A stretch of 64,000 nucleotides of DNA from Gymnorhina tibicen (GCA_013399875.1 VXAZ01001749.1:1335429-1399428), one strand, 5' to 3'. Shown: positions 11,111 through 23,370, counted from the stretch's first letter. Translations and numbers: made by a program. Notes: generated from the sequence alone by a model not told the origin.

Positions 11111-14100
11111 TTTGAGAAGATTAGCAGAGATTCCAAGAAATTCTTTGAATAATTTGAAAATTAAGATGGAGAACAATAGAACTTACAGATGAAAATTACT
11201 TAACAGGGAGTAATTTGTTAGACAGTTGGACTCTGGTAGAACTGAGTACTCATTGAACTATTAAGTGATAACAAAATACTACAACTTTGTTATAAATTGT
11301 TATAAATTCCAATTCTTAAGTCTGAAATACTGTAACATACAATATGGCATTTCCACTACTATGATTATTTTGATATTACACTTTATTATCAAATAAAAAT
11401 ACACATCTACTATCAATAAGCAAGAATAATGCCTAACCTACACAGCAATAATGAAAATTGCAACTTCAAGCTACAAATTGAAACTCTTGCAGAATTAAGC
11501 CAGCCTTTCCTGCTGGCAGTACGCACTATGAAAGACAAAATTAGAATGTTTATTTAATTTCTTAGAGTTCAAAACTGCAATTTCAGAAGCACTTGATCAA
11601 GAATGTCTTTTTTGAAAATGGATTTGCCTTAACCTTTTGGTAGTCTCCCTAACTGACTTCGTTTAAAGGGTGCCTAACATCTGCAGAGACATGTACTATC
11701 CCTGTTTCTAGTCCTAGTAAAATCTTCTTACTGGCATGATGCTGCATTTCAGTAGCTTTTCCTTCAGAAGTTTTTTCAATAAAACAATAAATACATGCCA
11801 GTTTGGGATCTGCTTTTGCTCAAAAGACAACTGAATGGCTTCAAACTTTGGTTTTGTGTTTACCCTGAGGCTACATGAAATGGAGGGGATTGAATGTGTC
11901 AAGTTTTCCTGTTAAGTATTAAAAGCTCTGCTAAATCTTCCTGGTGACTTCAGTTCTCTGCAACTGCCTTTGAGTACCTTTAAATAAGCAATTCCCTAAA
12001 ACCATATTTCAGTCTTACTGCTCTCACACAGAAGTGTGGGTTCCCTTTTTAATAGTTAAAAGTGTACAGCAGTTTTCACTGTGTAAAGTCTTGGATATGT
12101 AGGTTTCATTTGTGGACAATTTTAAGGCATATTAAAAAATAAAATACTCCCACTTTCTTCAAGGACCTTATTAAATGCAAACCCTTCCCATGCAATATGT
12201 GCAGTATGCTGTGCAAAGACAATGTCATTTGCAGTGTCAAACACCACACACTTACCCAGACCAAGTTTTTTCTTTACTGATACTGTTTTAAAAAAAGTTG
12301 GGCCAAAAGCTTTAAGTGAATGACTAAAGTTTAATCTCTTACTAACTATGATTAGAGCCCCTATAACTGTAATCTGAACATCTTTTTCCCATCATTGCCC
12401 AGCAGCTACAGCTTCAAGGAACATAGTATAGAGAGAATTCTGCTGCACATTATACTTTAACCAAGAACAGCATGCAGAACATCAAGCATAATGCATTTTT
12501 CATGTTTAGCCCAGTGAACAAGCCTCTTTTCCCAAGACTGAGAAGTTAGCCTTTAACAACAGAAACCCCAGGCAAAAGGATTATGAGAAATATATTGGCA
12601 TTTCCAACAGGCTTTAAAGCAATCTAATTAGGTAGCCACACACTACGTTTTGTGAGGAAACCAGCAACCTAATAACTGGATTGTCATCAGAAACAAAATG
12701 AAAAGCTCATGATAGCAGTGAAATACTACATTTTCCTCTGCCATCTGCATCCTACAAAATCCTGTCAATATCTCATTGGGCTGACAGACTGTCTACCACA
12801 GAGCTTAAGAAATACCTGCCCTATTTCAGGCTTAGAATTACAATGAGAGGCACGCAGGTTTAAGTACCACCTTCCAAAAGAAAAGGATTCAATATCTGCT
12901 AGATGCAGAATTTCAACTTTACAATGAAGTAAAATTTTGCATAACATTTATGATGAAATAAAATGAGACTCATACAACACAAGATATTAGTCATCCTCAC
13001 GTAAAACTTGAGGAACGTATTACTACAAAAACTGTGTTTGTAGATTTACTAAGTTGATTACAGGTAGTAGTTTACAACACGACTAAACCACTTTCAGGTA
13101 AGTCAACTTAACACATTACCCACAGTTACACCCTATGAATGTTAATTGCTTTGTTTTGAACCTTACACACTACTACTTCCCTTTTTCTTCCTTTCTCAAC
13201 CATTCATCTTACTGACATCCACAAAACAAAACCACTGCAAATAGACAAATGTTCAATTAATGTAATGATTTAACTTACTGTACTGTGCTACAGTATTTTT
13301 TTCCTTCTCCTAGCTTTCAAAGAACACTGGTTACAGTGTGAAAACCTACTTTTCCCTCAAGCACTCTATTTTAGGAGTGTTTTGTTCTTGTCCAAGTTAT
13401 TTAAAACTATGTACTCGTTATCCATTCAGAGCAAAGCTCCCATTGATGCCCTTTCTAATACTGCTATACTTACCATATAAAGCCCAAATGCAGCATTGCT
13501 TTGTTTTGTCTACTAAATGATGTGCCAGTGTTTGCACAATTTATCCTTACACCAAGAGCTTCAGAGAAACAGCTGCTTTATAGTAAAAAAATAAGTAAAA
13601 TAAGTTTAGAAAATCAAAAACTATTTAAATACAGTATAGTATTCTAATTCAATACAGAAAAAAGTTCCTTTACTGTCTCATTTCTGAGAAAATATATCAG
13701 AGACAACAGAAAATGTAGGGTTGATATCCATTTAAAATATGACAGACAATCCTTGATTATCAGCATCACATCCAGTCCTTACTTTATTCCCCAGGTCTCA
13801 GTAAAAGAACAAAAAGATTTTTCTGCCCTTCCCAGGAAATAGAATAGGTAGGCATGACATTTTCCCACTTCACTGTTGTATGCGGTAATAAGCTTTCCTT
13901 TTGTAGCATTTATGAATTCAAACAGTTCTGGGGTTAAGCTGGAGCAAAGCAATTTGGCATGCTTGCATCTGCTTTTATCAGGGAAAGGAAAAGCAATCCA
14001 TGAGGTCTGGACTGACCTTAAAGCACAAGTATTTATCTTCAGATTCTAAGGGCTTACCAATTGTGTTTGGTAAGAGGGAATTTAAATTCGATCACACTCA

Positions 14101-15050
14101 CACCCAATACCACCTTAATTTAGGCAATCGCCTTTCAGTTCTTCTGCAAGGCCAATAACGTAATTGGTATTCTGGTAGTACAAATACTTTCTCTTTAAAA
14201 AGAACACATTAACTACACGCTCCCATTCTACCATGCTGCTTTCTACAGGACATATCAGGTTTCCAAAGTCAGCTACTTCCAAATTCAGATAACTTACTTA
14301 AAAAAATTAAATCTATGCTGGTCAATGCAATTATATTTTCAAAGTATATCCATATAACCTTCTGATGCCTCTGATATACAACTGTCCCAGAAAAATATTA
14401 AAGTCAATCATCTTATAAGTACACAACTACTAGAGAAAATTGTCTTAAAAATCTTGGACATATGAAGGAGCTGGTTTGGAAAACAGGCCTTTGCTGCTTT
14501 TACTAAGCCATTTCTCAATTAATCTGCTGAAATACAAATGCATTCAGGGAACACATTTCTTCCCCTAGGAACTGGACATTCCTGTTTTGTTTCAAGGTAA
14601 GATTGCTCCAGTTCTTTCATGAAATCTGAGCAATTTTCAGTGTTTCCAACTCTCAGGTCCACAATAAATTAAAAGAAATGCATTAGAAACAATTAGTGGG
14701 GAAACATATATTGCCTCTCAGTGACAAAGATACTTGATCAAATTTAGATCCACTGCAGTGCAAGCAGTAAAACAATGTGAATACATAGAGTGCTGCTTTG
14801 CAAATGGAACACTTCCATCTTTCCACCTAATAAATAGTACGTTATTGCCAGGTAGTGATGTGACAGTGATTAAGGTTTTATTATTCTCTTTTTCACTTTA
14901 CTCACTCTTCCTCCATCCTTTAACTACTGGAAAATCTGAGACTATTTTAAAACTGATGGTACATAGAATTAATTCTCAATGACAGGATAAGCAAGTCCCA
15001 CATTTCATACATTCTAGGTACACCAGCATCCTATATTCAAATACAGAATG
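11111..15050. other. AT-rich stretch without clear features
   Basis: No repeat family or convincing exon is seen. Direct duplications such as ttgttataaattgttataaa near 11288 are short. The sequence looks like intron or intergenic DNA. Confidence 0.5.
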
Positions 15051-15147
15051 TGCAGATGTGGCGCTTAGGGACATGGTTTAGTGGCAGTGCTTGGCTAATG
15101 GTTGGACTCAATGATCTTAAAGGTCTTTCCAACCTAAACTATTCTAA
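15051..15147 (+). repeat. CR1 LINE 3' end
   Basis: The segment contains the diagnostic CR1 3' tail: 'gcttagggacatggtttagt', then 'ggttggactcaatgatctta', 'aaggtctttccaacctaaac' and 'tattcta'. This matches the avian CR1 3' UTR in the sense orientation. The usual (ATTCTATG)n terminal repeat is reduced to one degenerate unit. The copy is 5'-truncated to about 100 bp, as most CR1 copies are. It is the clearest evidence that the host is a bird or close reptile. Confidence 0.93.
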
Positions 15148-16930
15148 ATATACATTTCCCATTTAAAAAATGACCAACAAGAAAGAGAACTGTTGTAATT
15201 CTTAAATCCTATGCTGAGTACTCAAACTGAGCCTATGCTCAGTTAGGAGCATAGAAGGAAAGACCCTTAATTCCGTTCTTCTCTAAGTTCCCTTCAGAGC
15301 TCCTGTTTTCTCTGTCTGGAGCCAGACTAATCTCAACTCAAACACAAACATGCCCAGAGAATCAGGAATTCAAGCCACATGTTCTCACAAAATGATAAAT
15401 TGATTCAGTTCACCAGGGCTGCTCAGGGCTCAAAAGCAAAGCAATCAGGCTCTCAACAAGACACAGAGATCACCACATGCAATTCCATTTCAGCCAAGGA
15501 CAAGGTTCTACAGTCGAGACGCTTCACTGCCATTTTCTGCTCACCCAGCCTGCATGCTTAACATCCCACTAACATACTAAGGACAGACATAAACTGCCTC
15601 CTCAATCCAAAGAAAAGCTGCATGATTCTCTTTAATTCGACATCAAACCCAGATCAGTAGCTGATGCTAAGGGGCAAATCATAGTAGCTTGAGCTTAACT
15701 CAGAGCTAAAGGGGTGAGACAGCAGTTTCAGGATGGACTGGCTTGTATTCACCAGTTCACAACAAAGGTGTGGTGAGCTTCTATCTACATGGACTAGAGC
15801 ATCTAAGAAACGTGCTCATACTAGGGCAGAATTAGTCACCACCTCCTCTCCAGAGAATTTTCCTTCTGCCAGGATCTCTCCAAGGAAAAGCAAGTCTGAC
15901 AATTAATGCAGGTAACAGCACCTGACAGCAGCTGTGCAGATGTGCCACCTAAAGGACACAGGTACTGCGAGGGATCAAACAGACATTTTCACTCTAATAA
16001 TAACAGGAGAAAGAACTGTGTATGTGCATGTGTGAGTATGAAATGGAAGCCAAATCTATCTAAATTAAAGATAATTATAAGATTATTTGGTTCAACGTCA
16101 CCTATGGCAGGCAACACCACAGTTACCATAATAACTTTAGATAAAAAGATTAGACAGGTACAAACAGCTGCAAACCTACAGAGTACTGCTGCCACATACT
16201 TTCTAGCTCCACTTAAATGTTTTCCTTTGAAAATACTTTTATTCATTAGAAATATTTCCTTGCTTCAATCTGTTTTTTCTTATATATTTTTCTACCTATT
16301 AACAGCTCAACTGCCTATATATATTAAAAATTAATGTACCATGTCATAAAAGGCAAACATGATCAGAAGAAAAAAAGCAAACTCACACCACAGCATAGCA
16401 TACATTTGCTTCTTCTGGGCTATACAAATATGTTGTTTAACTGGTCTTCAAACAGTTGATCATAGTGATTTACAGTTTATAACAACATAAATTCATATCA
16501 ATTTAAATTTCACTGCATAACGTGACTATCTTGAATTTCTACATCTTTCTTTTATGTTGCAGGCTGCTTTAATTATGCCAGTTCAACTTTCTGAAAGTGA
16601 CAACAGAAAAATCTGAAAATGAAAAGCTGAAGTTGTTGAAACAAATATAAGATTGTGGGATATCTGAATCTCAGCAAAATAGCTTATTGATGAAAATGGG
16701 TCTCTGTCAGGCTGATGTAATATCCAATTTCTTTCTAGCAAAAAACCCACCCTATTCTACTTTAACTACAAATCAAAGAACAATTAAATTACACACTTAT
16801 GAGCAAGTACAGATGCTGAACTATCTTCAAAGACTAAAGTTATTGTGATATTATACACACAGACAACTATTACGCTCTGCTACCTAAATTTTCGGTATTT
16901 ATCCACTTAATACACAGTGAAAAATCCACA
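15148..16930. other. Non-coding stretch between CR1 and LTR
   Basis: I see no exon with good splice context. A 142-codon open frame at 15906-16334 (plus) is low-complexity in its second half and overlaps an open frame on the other strand. It is consistent with chance. Confidence 0.5.
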
Positions 16931-16936
16931 GTTATG
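16931..16936. repeat. Left TSD of LTR (GTTATG)
   Basis: Identical to 17291-17296 on the other side of the LTR. ACA also precedes both copies, but the second ACA is the LTR terminus. Confidence 0.85.
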
Positions 16937-17290
16937 TGTAGATGTTGAAAGCTGGGTTGCAGAGAGATTTTCCAGCTCTCTGCCAGTGTCTGTGTGAAAG
17001 TCCTTGCTTTCACATGGATGCTGGCCGAAAACAGTCAGAGGTTTTTGTAAGCTAGTCCTTTTATCTTCCAGGTGCAAGTTGTTGTGATACTGACTGAAGA
17101 AATACTTTGAAATGTGTGTTGTAGTGTTTAACCAATCATGCTAAGAGGTGGATGGTCAAGGACCAATGACCTTATGCCATTCAAGCGAACTAACATATAA
17201 AAACCCATCTGTAAATTAAATAAATAAATCCATTTTCTTCCTGAATCATGCTGTGTCATTTCTAACTCCATCCCCGGTACAACAGCAACA
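16937..17290 (+). mobile_element. Solo LTR of an endogenous retrovirus (6-bp TSD)
   Basis: A 354-bp element starts TGTAGATGTTG, ends CAGCAACA and is flanked by perfect 6-bp copies of GTTATG (16931-16936 and 17291-17296). Promoter elements are in LTR order: CCAAT boxes at 17132-17136 and 17163-17167, TATAAAAA at 17196-17203, then overlapping AATAAA signals at 17219-17228. No internal region or second LTR adjoins it, so it is a solo LTR left by recombination. A 6-bp TSD fits class II (ERVK-like) elements in birds. The perfect TSD argues for moderate age. The subfamily is not assigned. Confidence 0.88.
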
Positions 17291-17296
17291 GTTATG
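17291..17296. repeat. Right TSD of LTR (GTTATG)
   Basis: Pairs with 16931-16936 and fixes the LTR boundary after CAACA. Confidence 0.85.
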
Positions 17297-17760
17297 CAGC
17301 CTTATGTATCTTAATTTCCTGCTTTCCACAGAGATGGCTTGATGCATACTACTACATAAGCAAGCTTCCTGCAAATTCAGAAGAACCATTAAAAAGTCAC
17401 TTTCAATTTTCTTGGTTTTCTCACCTGGCATTATTAATCTAGGGAGCAGACATGGGACCAGTGCATTTATTTTTAAATACACTGGCATTAATCTTTGCAA
17501 ACATAACTACACCAGCACAACTTAACTACTGTGAACAAAGCAGAAGCCAGCACTTAATCTCTAAGATTTGGAGACCCTTAGCATATCAACTTTCTTTACA
17601 TTTTCCCTCTATCACTCAGTACTTTTGTCTGATAGGGAAGCCAGGTGGCTAAAGAAGTTGTCGTGTCAGCTTTGTCTTTAATCTCTGCACTCAGATTTGT
17701 GAATGTAACACAAAGGGTGTAAGGCAATGTTTGTCACTGCAATATAAGAAATACGCTTAC

Positions 17761-17778
17761 CTTTAGAGTATCATCTTT
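17761..17778 (-). other. Candidate 18-nt microexon (minus strand)
   Basis: On the minus strand a pyrimidine-rich acceptor (ccctttgtagtctccaattacag) is followed after 18 nt by a near-consensus donor (TAAAG|GTAAGC). Only one frame is open: KDDTLK, phase 0 at both ends. Both splice signals are strong, which is why it is listed, but an 18-nt segment carries no coding evidence by itself. Confidence 0.25.
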
Positions 17779-20573
17779 CTGTAATTGGAGACTACAAAGG
17801 GATAATAAATACTTCAATGTTTGGCCTATATATTAATAATCATGTTTAGTTCGTACAGCTTCTACTTTATGAAAAAGGTCTGTACCAAGAGATGTTGCTT
17901 CCCTCTACTGCCTCTATTGCTTTAATGACACCACTGTCTGGTCACTAACTCTGAACTCATCCAGCAGTCCTCTACATGGAGAGGGGAGCCAAGGTTGAAG
18001 CAATTTTGGCCAGCACCAATTTCCTCTGAAGTTAAAGGGGACTGCCCTGCACGTCAAAGAGACAACTCAACACAGACAAAAGACCAATTTGTACAAACCC
18101 AAGTTTAATCTGGAAGATGATTAACAAACAAATAGAACTAACTACCAAAGGAAGTGGACACTTATCCCTCTCAGTCTCTTCAAATGAAGACAAGCTTTCC
18201 AGCAGATCCACTTCTGCCAAGGATGTTACCTGCCTCCATCAAGGGAAATCAGTGATATTTACATTCCCCACACAGGAGATCAAACAAAACACTTCAGTGA
18301 TTTCTTCTGATCTCTACTACTATGAAGCTCTATCACCCTCATAAACCTAGGTACAATTTTTCTCTAAATTTAGCACAAAAAGAAACAAAAATTTGTGCAA
18401 AAACAAATTTTTTTGAGTTTTTCCTTCAGTTTTCCTGGAAAAATTGATGGAGAATTGCTTCTTGTCTGCACCTCATTATTGCTCCACTTCTACCCCCTTC
18501 CCTCTTTTAATTTCAGAATTGCACCTAAATTATAATTAATAACTTTCAAATTATTTAGACTAGCAAGATCTAGCTACATAAGAAGATACCCATTCCAACA
18601 AAAACAGGTCAAGTCAAGGAACAAAGCTGCACATCTTTTAGCTATGAACTTCAGAGTTAGGAAACAGGACCACAGATTTCAGGTGCTTTTGTCTTCACTA
18701 CTGCTGAAAATAATTAGAGGGATTTTAAGTGTGCCTGTATACATTATATATGCATGTTTTTATCAACTTGCATTTGGGTTATTCCCTCAGAAATCCCTCT
18801 CTCTTGTCCACAGAAAATCTGACTCAGGTTTCAGAGTTTTTACTAGGAAAAGGAAAACAATATATGAAATACATTTTAGTCTTTATATGTTACAGATTTT
18901 GTGACAGAAGCAGCAGCTTTCTGTTGTTTAAAATGTTCCCGTTCACTTACATTTTACTTCTGAGCTTGTTTTGGATATTCTTCATCCGTGACATTGCCAT
19001 TGATTTATTCTGGTCAGAAATCATAGGGTTTATTTCTGTTGAGCAAACCAGTGGGCTTTCTGAATGGATTATCATCAACTTTTTTTTTTTTTCCCTTACT
19101 TTTTTTTTAGGGAGGCCAACAACCACTGGTTTTCCCAAAGAACTGCACTCTGGGAAGTTCATCACACACTTAGTCTTCAAGACCACCAGAAGTCATTCTG
19201 GTTCTGTGTCATGCTCTCAATGATTATATAGTGTGTAAGTGCTGTCTATAATGACCAGGCAAACCTAATTCAGCTGAACATCTTTATCTAATTTTTCAAA
19301 CCTAGAACGTTATGTCCCATCTCATTTTTATGAGACTTATTTCAAACTTTTTCCAAGCGGGTCCTGGGTACAAAGCTGATGCTTTTCTTTGTTTTTTCTT
19401 TCCATAGCTCTCTAAGCCACCCCCAGAACTCATCAGATAGAATGGCATCAGTCATTGTTGAGCTTTATAACAGTCATATTGATTGGTATCTCCCAAAGGT
19501 GCATTGTCATCATTTCATCACTGATGGGGTTATGGGCAGACACACACATTGACATTCCCCTTAGATGTGATAAATGCAATCCTCATTTTCTCAGATTTTG
19601 TGCAATTCACCACAAATCCATCAATCACCACAGAATGACCCTTTCTATTCCACTGAAACTGTGAAACCCAAAGATATAAATATCTTCCTAATTCATACAT
19701 ATGTCATATATTCCATAGTCCTATTTTTCATTAGATTGGGGTGATTCAGCTCATCATTTCCATGACGAAAATATCAACGGATGTATTCCTTTTGAATAAT
19801 GCTGTACAGCATCACTTTGAATAAAACATTAACAGGTTTCTCCCCCACTATAATCTATCTCATTTTTAAATACCAGAGGGCATTCCTGACATGTGCCAGA
19901 TGTGAATCATTATGGTTGTGGACTGCCACAATCATTATTATTATAACAAACCGAAACCAGTTGGTAGTTGTTACTAGCTGAAGTTTTACTTGGAAATTTT
20001 ACTCTAGTAAAAACATTTTTAAAACTAGACATAACAGGCTAGAAAAAATTTCTTCCTATGCTTAACATAGGAAAAACCACTAATCAGAATTTATGAAGCA
20101 TTATGCTTCATGCATCTTTTGCCAATATTCTCAAAACAAGTAAAAATTGGTCATTGCAAGAATAAAGCAGCCAAGTCAGCCACACATGAACTTCAAAGAG
20201 CAACCTGCAAAAACTCCATGCCCTAACACTGCTCCTATTACAGAACTACAAAGACTGTAGAGATTATGGCAAGATTTGGCCTATGGTACAAAATTCTAGG
20301 TGCATTATTTTGGGAAAATATAATAAAATCTCCATAAAAGTTTGAACACTGTAAATGCTAAGTAAGTGCTTGTGATGAAAACAGAGATGCCTGCCACTGC
20401 CCTACTGAAACTGTTCTCAGTTTTGTGTCTTAAATATACAATTAAAAGCTTTCCTTCTCTCATTTCAGATAAGGAAATTGCAATCCTTCCTTGGAAATTA
20501 ACTTTCCATCTAGTTCCTGGACATGTTTTTTTTAATCATTATTTTTGAACCAGAAGCCACTTAATTATTAAAT
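17779..20573. other. AT-rich stretch without supported features
   Basis: It contains a 164-codon plus-strand open frame (18729-19223) that is rich in F/L/I/S and spans a poly-T tract. Length and composition fit chance in AT-rich DNA. No repeat family is recognised. Confidence 0.45.
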
Positions 20574-20639
20574 GTGGCTTACATTTGCATCTCTGGAAAT
20601 AGTTTTTTTATTCTCTCTTCTTCTACCATTTCATTTCAG

Positions 20640-21164
20640 TCCACTACCAGGCGTATGCGCAGGTTGCTGACTATGCTGATAGGCAGGGAGCAGGGAGAAG
20701 TCCTCACTCCACAATTCATTCAGATAATAGAAACCTGCAAGCTGCTCAGTGTGACAGATGAGCTCTGTGAGCTAAAGCAACTTGTTCAGCCTGTCAGGCT
20801 GCAAGAGCCTACAGCAGCAAGATACAATTGTGATGACACCGCTATTGCGAAACTGGGTCAAACATACGGTCACTTAAAAACAGAATGTCACCCAGTCTTT
20901 CTACTTGAGGAATTTGATTCAGTGGCACTAAAAGCTGTTAGATACCATTAGTTTTATATCCAGGTTCAAAACGAAACTGCTTCTTTGACAGTATTTGAAG
21001 GATCTTCTTGTGGGCCCTACTTTGCCATTAAAGTTCATAGGAATCACAAACTGTCAAATAATGTCACTACTGCCCAGAGCGAGCGGGTGCTTTATGAGGA
21101 CAACACACTCCATGTTGCACCAGGGGAGCTGGGCCATATCACCATTATGGCCTTTGTGGATTAA
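20640..21164 (+). pseudogene. Coding relic or last exon with one in-frame stop
   Basis: A strong acceptor (ttctctcttcttctaccatttcatttcag) ends at 20639. From there one frame runs 103 codons to TAG (20949-20951) and continues in the same frame for another 70 codons to TAA at 21162-21164. AATAAA follows at 21234-21239. The first part includes STTRRMRRLLTMLIG and QFIQIIETCKLLSVTDELCE. The second includes VFEGSSCGPYFAIKVHRN and LYEDNTLHVAPGELGHITI. CpGs and GC are higher than in the flanks. The acceptor argues against a plain processed pseudogene. It could be the decayed last exon of a lost gene, or the TAG may be removed by an unseen intron or be a sequence error. The family is not recognised. 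Confidence 0.45.
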
Positions 21165-21233
21165 ATGCATTAAAATCATCACAGAATTTTAAAGAAAATT
21201 ATACAGTTATAAAATGTTTTTTTTAATCGCGGA

Positions 21234-21239
21234 AATAAA
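21234..21239 (+). terminator. Poly(A) signal AATAAA after the coding relic
   Basis: It lies 70 bp after the TAA of the 20.64-21.16 kb frame, the right place for a short 3'UTR. In AT-rich DNA this hexamer is common, so the position is the only support. Confidence 0.4.
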
Positions 21240-22197
21240 AAGATACCTGAACTCCTGCCTATACCTATTATTTTCTTTAGATCATCATCTCATGCAAAAA
21301 TTAATTTTTTATTTTTAATGGAATAAAAGAATTATTCAATTTATGCTAGTAAAAAAGTAAAGATAAATGAAAAGTAATATTTAATAAACTGTTCCAATTA
21401 TTTCCCTCAGTCTTGGAAGATTTACTTGCATCGTACTGTGATGCTGAAATATCCCACACTATATTACAAGCATGTACCGTTCAAAGATTAAATAACTGTG
21501 GTATACAGATCACACCACATGCAGGTTCCAGATTTGGAGAAGCAGATAATGAGATGAAGATAGTTCTGGCCATACTCTGATATTTGATAATCAAAATCTT
21601 GCTCGTATTAAATGACGTGTAAATCTATCTTTTTTAACAGAATTACACTATGTATATGTTTCAGCACGGATAACTTTAGTCCAAAAGTACTAGAACTGTA
21701 GAAGGAAACAGTAAAGGTCTGAGATCCAAAAGTCATTTCCTTCTCAATATTTACCAGTTTGTGTTCACAGTCTGAGTCAAGCTCAAATCATGGACTCAGG
21801 TCAAGTAAAAATTCCCAGCCTATTAGATTCCACAGTTTAATTTAGATATTTCAATATCACATAATGAAGACATTTTATATATTTCAGGTTTTGATGTATA
21901 TATTTTTCTGGTTTATGTTATATACTTGCCTTTCTAGCTCAATACAAAAATTTTCAGGAAAAATATTTTCAAGAAAAACTTCTCATGGAGCCATTCTGTT
22001 AAGATGATTCATATTTTTGTGCAGTTAAAAACTTATATAATTCTTAAAAATAATTGTTGTTTACTTGCTTTGATTTCTAAGTGTCTTTGATCTCATTCAT
22101 TAATATTCATTAGACTTCTGATGTTGGACTAATGAGAATCTTACACATTTATGAGAAGCTATTTAAACAATGCTATCAATTTTTTTTTCTGACTTAC

Positions 22198-22342
22198 GTT
22201 TTTCATCAACACTGACAAGACGTAATTCTTTGTATTCTCCATTTTTTTCTTCAAACTTCCTGAAGACATGGTACACATTCTCCAAAACAAAGGGGAACTC
22301 AACAAATGCATAACTAATTCAGCCAATTTTGAGCATAGAACC
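22198..22342 (-). pseudogene. RRM-like exon with in-frame stop (minus strand)
   Basis: A 145-nt minus-strand segment has a strong acceptor (tgtgtttctcttgttatcttcttag) and a consensus donor (AAAAAC|GTAAGTCAG, rc at 22191-22197). One frame reads GSMLKIG, TGA (22319-22321), then ISYAFVEFPFVLENVYHVF, RKFEEKNGEYKE and LRLVSVDEK. ISYAFVEF fits the RNP1 motif of RNA recognition motifs. The following helix and strand fit RRM alpha2-beta4. A second frame (VLCSKLAELVMHLLSSP onward) is open throughout but looks less protein-like. The stop means a decayed exon, a sequence error, or that the open frame is the true one. No parent gene is assigned. Confidence 0.38.
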
Positions 22343-22747
22343 CTAAGAAGATAACAAGAGAAACACATAATATATATGGACAGCATGAATAATGCTCAAA
22401 CGAAGAATTCAGCCACAACTTTTCAGCCTCAGGAGTTTACAGGCACAAAAGCAGCAGTGCTGTTGCTAGAAGACAAGAGCAGCCACTGATATTTCCCATC
22501 CCAGGGGCATACACAACATGCAGGAACAGCAAGGTACTTGTGTGCTTTGTATTTCAGAAAACATCAGCTGTGTTCAGATTGAGTTTCCACTGTTTGCAGT
22601 CCATATCCACAGAAACTGAAGAGTGGCCCAGAATGCTGCCCAGAATCACCTGCATTGCACACACAGCATAAATGAGAAGCACCCAAGGGAACCGATGCAA
22701 TCCACTACAACATGGCAACAAACAGATTCAATACAATACATCAAAAT

Positions 22748-22790
22748 TTATATATATATATGTATATATATACACACACACATATATATT
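22748..22790. repeat. AT/AC-rich microsatellite
   Basis: Compound (TA)n, (GTATATA) and (CA)n tract directly upstream of the LTR, visible by eye. Confidence 0.9.
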
Positions 22791-22828
22791 CATATAAAGC
22801 TACTTAAGTTTAAAACCATCCATTAGAG

Positions 22829-22834
22829 GAGTCT
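22829..22834. repeat. Left TSD of LTR (GAGTCT)
   Basis: Identical to 23365-23370 at the other end of the LTR. Confidence 0.88.
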
Positions 22835-23364
22835 TGTTGTGGACCCCTATTCCATGTCCCTGCCTGCCCTCTCCATATGGCTTTCCCCTTCCCCCCTCTC
22901 TAGTCCAAACCACTCCCTCAGGTTCCCCTGTTATCCTAACACCGCCCTTGTACCGCCCCTATGCCCTGCCATGTGCTCTCTCCACGCCCTCTCTGCCCCC
23001 TATAAGGGACTCTGAATCACGTGAGCCGGGCCTCTCTGCCTTGGGGTTCAGCCAGCCACCAGCTTCTCTCTCTCTGGGCACCATGCCATGTGCCAGCCCC
23101 CTGCCTATGGGGGCCGGCATGTGTGCTGGTCCTAGGCCTTGGGGAGTTAGCATGGAATAAAGACCTGCTGCAGTCTCCATGCAAGAGCCTTCTCGCCTCC
23201 TTTACCGCCACTGCGTTGTTGTGAGCCGACAATTAACTGAGATAGCTCAGGCTGCCGAAAGGCTGCGGGAAAGTGGTTCTCCCACTCTCCCTAGGAATGC
23301 CCTGCGGCGCTCTCAGGAAGGTTGCGGCCTGCCATGCCACCGCAAGAAACCAGGCACAGCAACA
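22835..23364 (+). mobile_element. Solo LTR of an endogenous retrovirus (530 bp, 6-bp TSD)
   Basis: It begins TGTTGTGG and ends CACAGCAACA, so TGTTG and CAACA form a perfect 5-bp terminal inverted repeat. GAGTCT flanks both ends exactly. The body is far more GC-rich than its surroundings. A TATAAG box at 23001-23006 is followed about 155 bp later by AATAAA (23156-23161), giving a U3-R-U5 layout, and then about 200 bp of U5. There are no viral genes and no second LTR, so it is a solo LTR. A 6-bp TSD fits class II (ERVK/alpha-beta-like) avian elements. The perfect TSD and GC contrast suggest relative youth. Open frames inside it on both strands are by-products of its GC content. Confidence 0.92.
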
Positions 23365-23370
23365 GAGTCT
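23365..23370. repeat. Right TSD of LTR (GAGTCT)
   Basis: Pairs with 22829-22834 and fixes the 3' end of the LTR after CAACA. Confidence 0.88.

Noticed and set aside
18729..19223. 164-codon plus-strand open frame
   Set aside because: Dominated by F, L, I and S, and crosses a poly-T tract. It looks like translated low-complexity DNA.
19440..20000. Possible DNA-transposon or receptor pseudogene
   Set aside because: Some protein-like fragments on both strands, but no terminal repeats, no consistent frame and no family match I could name.
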